Shown here: in pieces, positions 35,992-43,050 of the stretch
How positions within the stretch are numbered: position 1 is the stretch's first letter
Layout: the number at the start of each line of letters is the position of its first letter
DNA from: DASYQD01 sp963837455
GTDB taxonomy: Bacteria; Acidobacteriota; Thermoanaerobaculia; Multivoradales; JAIOJS01
NCBI GenBank assembly: GCA_963837455.1
Contig: CAWINM010000001.1
Coordinates: 1,426,001-1,490,000 of the forward strand
Direction of reading: 5' to 3'
DNA length: 64,000 bases
Program-made: the position numbers and the translations under genes
The notes under the pieces: generated by a model
What the model was told of the DNA's origin: nothing
The model's input: the letters and a program-made list of their open reading frames with translations, nothing else
Database searches by the model: none

Positions 35992-37554
35992 ATGCCGGCA
36001 CGGAGAGTGAGCATGCGGAAGATTCGCGAGGTTTTGCGTTTGCTGTGGGTGTGTGGCCTGAGCCAGCGGCGAGTGGCCTCCAGCTGCGGGATCAGCAAGA
36101 CGGCGGTGGCCGAATGTGCCGCGCGCGCCCGGCGCAATGGGATGGACCAGGAGGCCACGAGAGCGCTGAGCGACATCGAGCTCGAGCAGCGGCTGTACCC
36201 GCGCGGTGAAGCGGTGTCGCGATCGCGGCCGGCGGTGGATTGGGCGGAGGTGCACCGCGAGCTCAAGGGCAAGGATGTGACGCTGCAGCTGGTGTGGGAG
36301 GAGTACCGGGAGCGCGAGCCGCAGGGCTACAGCTACAGCCGCTATTGCGAGTTGTACCAGGGATGGCGCCGGTGGGTTGATCTCACCATGCGTCAGGTGC
36401 ATCGCGCCGGGGAGAAGCTTTTCGTCGACTACTGCGGCCGAACCGTCCCCGTCGTCGTCAGCGCGAGCGGTGAGGTGCGGCAGGCACAGGTCTTCGTCGC
36501 GGTGTGGGGAGCAAGTAACTACACCTACGCTGAGGCGACCTGGACGCAGAGCCTCCCGGATTGGATCGGCGCCCACGTGCGCGCGTTCGAATTCAGTGGC
36601 GGTGTGCCCGAGATCGTCGTCCCGGATAACACGCGCACCGGGGTCAAGAGACCCTGTCGCTACGAGCCCGAGCTCAATCCCACGTACCGGGATCTGGCCA
36701 CGCACTACGGCGTGGCGGTGATCCCGGCCCGCGTGCGGCGGCCACGAGACAAGGCCAAAGTCGAAGTGGGCGTGCAGGTCGTCCAGCGCTGGATTCTGGC
36801 GCGGCTGCGCCACCGGACCTTCTTCTCGCTCGCCGAGCTCAACCGCGCCATCCACGAATTGCTCGCGCGGCTCAATGAGCGGTCCTTTCGCAAGATCCCC
36901 GGCACACGCCGCTCGCTGTTCGAGAGTCTCGATCGGCCCGCGATGCGCCCCTTGCCGCAAGAGCGCTTCGTCTACGGGGAGTGGAAGAAGGCGCGCGTCA
37001 ATGTGGATTACCACGTCGAGGTCGAGCGGCACTACTACAGCGTGCCCTACCAGCTGGTCGGCCAGCAGCTCGACGTGCGCCTCAGCGCCCAGACAGTGGA
37101 GTGTTTCCACGGCGACCAGCGCGTCGCCAGCCACGTGCGCAGCTTCCGTCGCGGGCTGCCCACCACGGTCGCTGCGCACATGCCGCGGGCGCACCGGGAC
37201 TACGTGGAGTGGACGCCCGAGCGACTCGTCCGCTGGGCCAAGCAGAGCGGACCCTCTGTCGCCGCTGTGGTCGAATCGATCCTCCTCAAGTACGTCCACC
37301 CCCAGCAGGGCTTTCGCGCCTGCCTGGGGATTCTCCGCCTGGGTCAACGCTACGGCGGTGAGCGGCTGGAGGCAGCCTGTCGGCGGGCCCTGAGTATCGG
37401 CTCGCCCTCCTATCGCAGCGTGCGGTCGATTCTCGAGCGAGGCCTCGATGCGCAGCTCGACATCGGTGTCGACGTCGCGACTGCTCACGCTGTCCTGCAC
37501 GAGAATCTCCGCGGCGCCTCCTACTACGGCGGTGAGGAGGAGAAGCCATGCTGA
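35992..37554 (+). CDS. istA: IS21 family transposase IstA
   Basis: The 520-residue transposase starts with a helix-turn-helix (MRKIREVLRLL, GLSQRRVASSCGISKTAV). An RNase H-like catalytic core follows, with the DDE triad visible as VDYCGRTVPV (D), VVPDNTRTGV (D) and KAKVEVGVQVVQRW (E), and a beta-rich C-terminal domain (HYYSVPYQLVGQQLDVRLS). It binds the element ends and performs strand transfer. ATG 35992 is used; a second Met seven codons on (36013) is possible. It overlaps istB by 7 nt. Confidence 0.95.
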   Translation: MPARRVSMRKIREVLRLLWVCGLSQRRVASSCGISKTAVAECAARARRNGMDQEATRALSDIELEQRLYPRGEAVSRSRPAVDWAEVHRELKGKDVTLQLVWEEYREREPQGYSYSRYCELYQGWRRWVDLTMRQVHRAGEKLFVDYCGRTVPVVVSASGEVRQAQVFVAVWGASNYTYAEATWTQSLPDWIGAHVRAFEFSGGVPEIVVPDNTRTGVKRPCRYEPELNPTYRDLATHYGVAVIPARVRRPRDKAKVEVGVQVVQRWILARLRHRTFFSLAELNRAIHELLARLNERSFRKIPGTRRSLFESLDRPAMRPLPQERFVYGEWKKARVNVDYHVEVERHYYSVPYQLVGQQLDVRLSAQTVECFHGDQRVASHVRSFRRGLPTTVAAHMPRAHRDYVEWTPERLVRWAKQSGPSVAAVVESILLKYVHPQQGFRACLGILRLGQRYGGERLEAACRRALSIGSPSYRSVRSILERGLDAQLDIGVDVATAHAVLHENLRGASYYGGEEEKPC

Positions 37555-38306
37555 CGCAGCCCACCTTCGACAAGCTCGCCGCTCTGCGCCTTCAGGGTAT
37601 GGCCAAGGCCCTGGCGGAGCAACTCGAGATGACCGACATCGACCAGCTCGACTTCACCGCTCGACTCGGGTTGCTGGTCGATCGGGAAATGACGGAGCGC
37701 GACAACCGCCGACTCCAGTATCACCTCGCCAAAGCGCGTTTCCGCCAAGCGGCCGCGGTCGAAGACATCGATTTCCGCACTCCTCGCGGACTCGATCGTC
37801 AGCTGTTCGCTGCGCTGTGCTCGTGCCAATGGGTCCGCGACCACCAAAACATCCTGATCACCGGCGCCACCGGGCTCGGCAAGAGCTTCCTCGCCTGCGC
37901 GCTGGGTCACAAGGCGTGCCGAGAAGGCTTCACCGCCCTCTACCATCGCTTGCCGCGTCTGCTGCCCGACCTGGCGATCGCCAAGGCAGACGGCCGCTAC
38001 GGCAAGCTCCTCGCGGCTCTGGGCCGTACCGACGTCTTGCTGCTTGACGATTGGGGCGTTCTGGCCCTCAACGACGGTCATCGCCACGATCTGCTCGAGA
38101 TCCTCGAGGACCGTTACGACCGCCGTTCCACGATCGTCACCAGTCAGCTTCCCGTCAGCTCCTGGCATGAGGCGATCGGCCATCCAACACTCGCCGACGC
38201 CATCCTCGATCGACTCGTGCACAACGCCCATCGCGTGACTCTCAAAGGCAAAGAGTCGATCCGCAAGACCAAGGCCGTCACTCCGCACGCCGAGAGCGGC
38301 GAATGA
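37548..38306 (+). CDS. istB: IS21 family helper ATPase IstB
   Basis: The 252-residue AAA+ protein is the target-selection helper of IS21 transposition. It shows the N-terminal IstB region (LAALRLQGMAKALAEQL), Walker A ITGATGLGKSFLACALG at about residues 104-120, and Walker B DVLLLDDWGVLAL. The arginine-rich end LEDRYDRRSTIVTSQLP and the closing DRLVHNAHRVTLKGKESIRK complete it. Translation is probably coupled to istA by the 7-nt overlap. The protein appears intact. Confidence 0.95.
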   Translation: MLTQPTFDKLAALRLQGMAKALAEQLEMTDIDQLDFTARLGLLVDREMTERDNRRLQYHLAKARFRQAAAVEDIDFRTPRGLDRQLFAALCSCQWVRDHQNILITGATGLGKSFLACALGHKACREGFTALYHRLPRLLPDLAIAKADGRYGKLLAALGRTDVLLLDDWGVLALNDGHRHDLLEILEDRYDRRSTIVTSQLPVSSWHEAIGHPTLADAILDRLVHNAHRVTLKGKESIRKTKAVTPHAESGE

Positions 38307-38620
38307 ACGCGTGCCGCCAGACCGCCGCCCCGCCCGGCAAGAGACCGACACAGCCTGAGCGTCGCTGCGCTCCGATTACCGGATCCAGATGGGCTGCGGA
38401 TCTGACGCGACTGTGGACCCCTGCGGACGTCGAAGACGACGCCCGCAGGTCCCAGCCGCCCCCGGCCTCCGGCCGGGCACCCGTCCACAGCCGCTTGGAA
38501 ATCGCCCACCCCCACCACCCCCACCCGGCGATTCCCACAGCTCCGCAGCCCCGGCGGCTGGCAGTACACTCCCTCGAAGAAAAGGAGGCCTCAGACCCCC
38601 AAGACGACCACTTCAGCTAA
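38303..38620 (+). CDS. possible third ORF of the IS21 element, unknown
   Basis: A 105-codon frame starts with an ATG that overlaps the istB stop as ATGA and ends at 38620, inside the element. The product would be Pro/Arg/His-rich and hydrophilic, without recognisable domain. It fills most of the nearly 400 nt between istB and the right terminus, a longer gap than IS21 elements usually have. The overlap suggests coupling, but the composition could equally be non-coding. Confidence 0.3.
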   Translation: MNACRQTAAPPGKRPTQPERRCAPITGSRWAADLTRLWTPADVEDDARRSQPPPASGRAPVHSRLEIAHPHHPHPAIPTAPQPRRLAVHSLEEKEASDPQDDHFS

Positions 38621-38654
38621 CCACGAGCCCCCGCCCGTCGCTTCGCTCCGACCG

Positions 38655-38687
38655 GTGGTCGCCTTCGTCGGAATACGTGGTCGCCTT
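38655..38687 (-). repeat. terminal repeats at the IS right end
   Basis: Two inverted copies of the left-end unit, GTGGTCGCCTT at 38655-38665 and 38677-38687 (22-nt spacing), precede the terminus at 38701. They mirror the left-end array, which has more copies. Confidence 0.85.
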
Positions 38688-38701
38688 CGCCGGAATACGC
38701 A

Positions 38702-38709
38702 CTCGCGCA
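38702..38709. repeat. target-site duplication, right copy (CTCGCGCA)
   Basis: It is identical to 35707-35714 and directly abuts the right end of the IS21 element. Confidence 0.92.
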
Positions 38710-38793
38710 CCCGGCGCGGGAGCTGCAAGGGCTCGCCGGCGTGGGCACCCGAGACCCCGTCGGTTCGCAGTGCCGTGGACGGGGAGTCGCCGC

Positions 38794-39297
38794 TCAACCC
38801 TGCTGCCGTTCGCGCGGCATCGGGTGGATCGTGGCCCGCCGTTCCTGGTCCTCCTGCATGTCGGCCTCGAGGATGCGGGCGTAGAGCTCGATGGTGTTCT
38901 TGAGCTTGAGCTGCAGCTCGCGCCGGCGGTGACGCAGCTCGGCCAGGCCGCGCTCGATGCCGCTCGCCTGCTCGATCGCCTGCTGCACCAGCCGGTCGGC
39001 GGTGAGCTCGGCTTCCTTGACCAGCACCTGCGCCTCGCGCTGGGCGTTGGCGAGGATCTCGTCGGAGACCCGCTGTGCCCGCAGCAGGGTCTCCTGCAGC
39101 TCCCGCTCGCGGGCCTCCCCCTGCCGCAGGCGCTGCTCGGCGCGGTCGCGTTCCTCGCGCAGGTGCTCGGCCTCGGCGAGCAGCCCCGCCAGCTCCTCGC
39201 TCACCAGCGCCAGGAAGTCCTCGACCTCGCGCGGATCGAAGCCGCGCAGGGTGTGACTGAACTTCATCTTGCCGATGGCGAGGGGGGTGAGGCTCAT
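38794..39297 (-). CDS. DivIVA-domain coiled-coil protein
   Basis: The 167-residue protein starts with the DivIVA membrane-curvature domain: PLAIGKMKFSHTLRGFDPREVEDFLALVSEEL at residues 5-36, given here as a position range with FDPREVEDFL as its key motif. A long coiled coil follows (EAEHLREERDRAEQRL, NAQREAQVLVKEAELTADRL). DivIVA proteins recruit partners to curved membranes at poles or septa. It follows yggS, an arrangement known from cell-division clusters, but no ftsZ or sepF is seen here. A TAAGAT box lies at 39354-39349 on the minus strand. Its stop overlapped the ancestral start (TTGA) of the small gene now hit by IS21. Confidence 0.88.
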   Translation of the reverse strand: MSLTPLAIGKMKFSHTLRGFDPREVEDFLALVSEELAGLLAEAEHLREERDRAEQRLRQGEARERELQETLLRAQRVSDEILANAQREAQVLVKEAELTADRLVQQAIEQASGIERGLAELRHRRRELQLKLKNTIELYARILEADMQEDQERRATIHPMPRERQQG

Positions 39298-39423
39298 GGC
39301 GGTACCTGCCTTCTCGTGGCTCGCTCGTGTAAGCGACAGGAAAGCAAGATCTTAGCACGGGGCGGCGGAAGCGGGGCGGAAGCCCCGGGGGCCTCTCCCC
39401 GCGCTACGCACCCGCCAGCCGGC

Positions 39424-40116
39424 TCACCCGCGCGGCCCGAACAGGGCGGTCCCGACCCGCACGTGAGTGGCACCCTCTTCGATCGCCACCGCGAAGTCGT
39501 CGCTCATGCCCATCGACAGCAGCCCGGGGAACGACTGCCAGCCCGGAGCCGCTGCCAGCTCGTCGCGCAGGACCCGCAGCCGACGGAACCAGGGGCGCGA
39601 CGCCTCTGCATCGCTCCCCGGGGGCGGGATCGCCATGAGCCCGAGCAGGCGTAGGCCGGGCAGGGAGCGGAAGGGCGTGAGCGCCGCGGCCAGGCCCGCG
39701 GGAGGGAAGCCGTGCTTGCTCGCCTCGGCGCCCAGGTTGACCTCGACGAACCCCCGCGCCTCAGCGCCCCGCGCGCGGGCCTCGGCGGCGAGGGCGGCGA
39801 GGATCTTCGGCCGATCGAGCGCATGGAAGGTGGTGAAGAGATCGAGCGCCGGTCGCACCTTGTTCGACTGCAGGGGCCCCAGCAGGTGCCACTCGGCCGC
39901 GGGCAGCGCCGGCCGCTTCGCCGCCGCCTCCTGCACGCGGTTCTCGCCGAACGCCCGCACGCCGGCCGCCCAGGCCTCGCGCAGCCGCTCGACCGGCTGC
40001 TGCTTGGAGGCAGCGACGAGGGTGACGCTTTGCCGCTCGCGCCCGGCGGCGGCGCAGGCTGCGGCGATCCGCCGCTCGACCTCGGCGACGTTCGCGGCGA
40101 TGTCGGCGGCGGGCAT
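39424..40116 (-). CDS. yggS: YggS/PROSC-type PLP homeostasis protein
   Basis: The 230-residue PLP-binding protein shows the full family pattern. Its PLP lysine is in LVAASKQQPVERLREA at about residue 38. FGENRVQEAAAK, then WHLLGPLQSNKV, FVEVNLGAEASKHGF, LRLLGLMAIPP and the C-terminal LSMGMSDDFAVAIEEGATHVRVGTALFG follow in order, cited here by motifs of the barrel. Such proteins buffer free pyridoxal phosphate and bind it without known catalysis. It lies 126 nt upstream of divIVA on the same strand. Confidence 0.93.
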   Translation of the reverse strand: MPAADIAANVAEVERRIAAACAAAGRERQSVTLVAASKQQPVERLREAWAAGVRAFGENRVQEAAAKRPALPAAEWHLLGPLQSNKVRPALDLFTTFHALDRPKILAALAAEARARGAEARGFVEVNLGAEASKHGFPPAGLAAALTPFRSLPGLRLLGLMAIPPPGSDAEASRPWFRRLRVLRDELAAAPGWQSFPGLLSMGMSDDFAVAIEEGATHVRVGTALFGPRG

Positions 40117-40358
40117 CGGCGGCGCTCAGCCGGCCACGGCAGGTGCCGGTCGCAGCGCCGGTCGCGGCCGCTCCCGCACCGGCAGCCGCGCGCCGCTGGT
40201 CTGGTTCGCACGTGGGCCGGCGCGCCGGCTCCCGCGGCGCGCCACGAGCGGGGTGCCTCCAGCCCCTCTCCGGTCGACGCTGGCGGCTGCGTCGCTCGCG
40301 GCGGTCGCGGACCTCGCCAGGGGGATCCTCGGTGGTGGTGCCGCCGCGGGCCGGCCCG

Positions 40359-41114
40359 TCAGGTGCTCTCCTCGGGCATGTAGAGGAAGCGTCGGCAGCC
40401 ATCGCACTCGACGAGGGTGCCGCGGCTGCGGATCTCCCCCGCCACCTGCAGCCGCACGCGGTAGTTGCAGGCGCCGCAGTGCCAGATCGTACCCGCTGGC
40501 GTCGTGCTCTTGCGTAGCGGCGCCACCGCGTCGCCGTTGCGGCGCTCGTAGACGCGCTCGAACTGCGCCAGCAGGCCACGCGGCAACTCGCTGCGCAGCT
40601 GCGCGACCTCCGAACGCAACGTCTGCGCCTGCTGCTCGACTCCGGGCCGCTCGGCCTGCCAGCGCCCCAACGCCTCCTGGTAGCGCTGGTCGAGATCGGC
40701 GAAGGCGCTGCGCTCCTCGGCGAGCCGCTGCTGGGCCTGCTCGTAGCCCTCCATGCCCTGCAGCGCCTGCTCCTCGAGCCCTTTGATCGACCCCTTGACG
40801 GTGTCGATCTCCTGCAACAGCGCCGAGTACTCGCGCTGGGTGCGCACCATGCTGATCTGCTGCTGGTAGTGCTTGAGCTTCTCGTTGGCGTCGAGGATGG
40901 CAGCCTCGGCCTTGCGGCGATCGTGCGTCGCCTGCTCGGCCGCCTCGCCGACGGCGGCGATCTCAGCCAGCCGCGCGCTGTGTTGCTGATGCAGCTCCTC
41001 CATCCACTCGGGGACTCCGGAGAGCTGTCTCTCGGCGCGCCGCAGCGCGTCGAGCGCGGCCTGCAGCCGGACGATGGTTCGCAGGGGAGTCGTGGTCGTC
41101 GTCGTCGTCTCCAT
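40359..41114 (-). CDS. coiled-coil protein with C-terminal C4-type zinc ribbon
   Basis: The 251-residue protein consists of a long helical coiled coil (about residues 10-190; LQAALDALRRAERQLSG, YSALLQEIDTVKGSIKGLEEQ) ending in a zinc ribbon with two Cys pairs (WHCGACNYRVRL and ECDGCRRFLYMP). This is the CT398/YbeD-like zinc-ribbon coiled-coil family found in many bacteria; related proteins are suggested to bind nucleic acid or secretion/flagellar ATPases, but the role is not settled. METTTTTTTP at ATG 41114 is chosen as the start because a GGGAGG site precedes it by about 10 nt. About 240 nt of gene-free sequence separates it from yggS. Confidence 0.8.
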   Translation of the reverse strand: METTTTTTTPLRTIVRLQAALDALRRAERQLSGVPEWMEELHQQHSARLAEIAAVGEAAEQATHDRRKAEAAILDANEKLKHYQQQISMVRTQREYSALLQEIDTVKGSIKGLEEQALQGMEGYEQAQQRLAEERSAFADLDQRYQEALGRWQAERPGVEQQAQTLRSEVAQLRSELPRGLLAQFERVYERRNGDAVAPLRKSTTPAGTIWHCGACNYRVRLQVAGEIRSRGTLVECDGCRRFLYMPEEST

Positions 41115-41247
41115 CGGCAGCGGAACCTCCCTCCCGGGGCGGTGGGGCACCAGGCGCGCAACGGACAACCTCGAGCGGACGCCGCTGCGGGCACCGACGG
41201 CGGGCGCCGCCGGCCGGATCCACCTGCCCAGCGGGTCCATTACCGAG

Positions 41248-41320
41248 TGGGTCCACCTGGATTCGAACCAGGGACCTGCCGGTTATGAGCCGGACGCTCT
41301 CACCGCTGAGCTATGGACCC
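41248..41320 (-). tRNA. tRNA-Met (anticodon CAT)
   Basis: The minus strand folds into a 73-nt cloverleaf: acceptor GGGTCCA pairing with TGGACCC, D-arm GCTC...GAGC, anticodon loop CTCATAA, T-arm CCTGG-TTCGAAT-CCAGG, discriminator A. CCA is not encoded. CAT could also belong to the lysidine-modified tRNA-Ile; body features do not settle this, but an elongator-Met reading is likely. The top pair of the anticodon stem (T/C) is mismatched. Confidence 0.9.
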
Positions 41321-41349
41321 GGGAAGCCCCCCCGGCCACGGGATTTTCG

Positions 41350-41355
41350 AGTATA
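41350..41355 (-). promoter_or_regulatory. -10 box TATACT upstream of the tRNA gene
   Basis: Read on the minus strand, the sequence TGGTATACT is an extended -10 element and lies 29 nt before the tRNA 5' end, leaving a short 5' leader to be removed. Confidence 0.5.
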
Positions 41356-41496
41356 CCAAAGCGGCGGCGGGCGCGGCCGGGAGCAATGAGCGAGCGGCGA
41401 GGCGCCGCCGCGAGCTAGACTGGCGCCTCCGGAGGCAGGGCGGCGGCACCCCGCCCGCGCCGATCGCGCCTCCCCGGCGGCTCGGGGGCCGCCAGC

Positions 41497-42966
41497 ATGC
41501 GCCGCCGCGCACTCGCCCTCACCGCCGGCTTCGTCCTCCTGCTCGCCCTGGGTCTCGCCCGTCACGAGATGTGGCGCGACGAGCTGCAGGCCTGGATGCT
41601 GGCCCGGGCGAGCCCAACGCCACCAGCGCTGCTCGCCAACCTGCGCTACGAGGGGCATCCGCCGCTGTGGCACCTGCTGCTGCTGCCGTTGGCCCACGCC
41701 ACCGCGCGGCCGGAGGCGCTGCAGGTGCTGCACCTCGCGATCGCCACGCTGGGAGCCGCCCTGTTCCTCCTCTGGGCGCCGCTGCCCTGGCCCCTGCGCT
41801 GTCTCTTCGTCGGGAGCTACCTGCCGCTCTACGAGTACGGCGTCATCAGCCGCAACTACGCGCTGGCGTTGCCGCTGCTGTGGCTGCTCTGCCGGTGGTG
41901 GCCACAGGGAGCACGTCGGGCCGTGAGCCTGGGTGCCGTCATCGCCCTGCTCGCCAACGCCAACCCCTACGCCTGGCTGCTCGGCGCCGCGGCGCTCGTG
42001 GTGCTCGTCGCCGAGGCCGCCGCTACCCCGGCGCGCCGTCGCGAGCTGGCAACGCACGCGCGTGGGGCCGCCGCCGGCGGGCTCCTGGCGCTCGCCGGCC
42101 TCGGCTTCGCCGCCTGGCGCATGCTGCCGCCTGCCGACGCGCTCTACGCGGGCGGCTTCCACCGCTGGTGGGCACCGCGGGCCTGTCGTGCCCTGGGCAC
42201 GGCATTGGTGGCCTACCTGCCCCTTCCAGACTGGCGCACCGTCACGCCCTGGAACAGCGCAATCCTCTTCCGTGTGTCGCCCCCCCTCCTCGCCGCCGCC
42301 GCACTGCTCTGGCTCACCGCTGCCTTCCTCCTGCTCGGCTCGCGGCGGGCGCGCGCCCTGTTCGCCGTCGGCACCCTGGCCCTGCTCGGCTTCACCTACG
42401 GCGAGTATGTGGGCTGGGCGCGGCACCACGGCCATCACTTCCTGCTCTTCGTGGCCTGTTGCTGGCTGGCCGCGAAGGACTCCGAGCCATCCCCCCGACG
42501 CAGGCGTTGGCGGCTCGCGGCGCTCGCCGCGCTCCTCGCCGTGCACGTCTCCACCGGGGCCTGGCTCTACGGCGCCGACCTGCTGCGCCCGTTTTCCGAT
42601 GCGGAGCAGGCGGCGGCGGCGCTCACCTCGCCGCCGCTCGCCGCGCTCACGGCGGTGGGCTACCCCGACCCTCCGCTCGCCGCCGTCGGCGCCTACCGGG
42701 GGGCGCCCCTGCTCTCGCTCGCCAGCGGCCGGCCGCTCGAGTTCGTGCAATGGCGCCTGGGCGCCGATAAGCGTCTGAGCAGGCCAGAGCTCTGCGCCCG
42801 CCTGGCGGTGGTGGCCCGTCGTCGTGGCGGCGCCGTCGCCTTCGTCGCGCCGCCGGCGGTGCTCGCCGCCCCCTGTCCCGGCCTCGCCGCCGAGCCCTTC
42901 GGCGACGCGCCGCTGCCGCTCGTCCCCAGCGAGCAACTGGCGGTGTGGCGAGTGACGGTGCGCTGA
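41497..42966 (+). CDS. GT39-like polytopic membrane glycosyltransferase
   Basis: The 489-residue protein has about nine to ten membrane helices. It begins with the pattern of lipid-sugar-dependent mannosyl/arabinosyl-transferase relatives: LARHEMWRDELQAWMLAR at about residues 24-41 with the acidic E/D pair in the first periplasmic loop, then RYEGHPPLWHLLLLPL. Enzymes of this fold use polyprenyl-phosphate sugars as donors; donor and acceptor here are unknown. TAGACT at 41416-41421 may be its promoter box. It stands alone between the tRNA and the convergent dehydrogenase. Confidence 0.7.
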   Translation: MRRRALALTAGFVLLLALGLARHEMWRDELQAWMLARASPTPPALLANLRYEGHPPLWHLLLLPLAHATARPEALQVLHLAIATLGAALFLLWAPLPWPLRCLFVGSYLPLYEYGVISRNYALALPLLWLLCRWWPQGARRAVSLGAVIALLANANPYAWLLGAAALVVLVAEAAATPARRRELATHARGAAAGGLLALAGLGFAAWRMLPPADALYAGGFHRWWAPRACRALGTALVAYLPLPDWRTVTPWNSAILFRVSPPLLAAAALLWLTAAFLLLGSRRARALFAVGTLALLGFTYGEYVGWARHHGHHFLLFVACCWLAAKDSEPSPRRRRWRLAALAALLAVHVSTGAWLYGADLLRPFSDAEQAAAALTSPPLAALTAVGYPDPPLAAVGAYRGAPLLSLASGRPLEFVQWRLGADKRLSRPELCARLAVVARRRGGAVAFVAPPAVLAAPCPGLAAEPFGDAPLPLVPSEQLAVWRVTVR

Positions 42967-43050
42967 GGCCAGGCCTTCCCCCGCCGCTCGACCTCCTCCG
43001 TCTCCAGCGCCGGCTCCAGCGGTCCCTGGCCGGGTCGCCTCCGCCCGGTG

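Larger units (their letters stand above)
35715..38701 (+). mobile_element. complete IS21-family insertion sequence
   Basis: The element is 2987 bp long and carries istA and istB. Its ends are related inverted repeats: left TGCGGATTCCGGCCC followed by AAGGCGACCAC, right (reverse complement) TGCGTATTCCGGCG followed by AAGGCGACCAC. It is flanked by perfect 8-bp direct repeats CTCGCGCA, so the boundaries are firm. Both transposition genes are intact, and the element may be active. Confidence 0.95.

Noticed and set aside
37524..38351. A 275-codon minus-strand frame opposite istB
   Set aside because: It is the antisense shadow of the intact IstB ATPase gene with no domain of its own.
40117..40358. 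Possible small gene between yggS and the zinc-ribbon gene
   Set aside because: Only low-complexity Arg/Pro/Ala frames are present, with no start signal or similarity.
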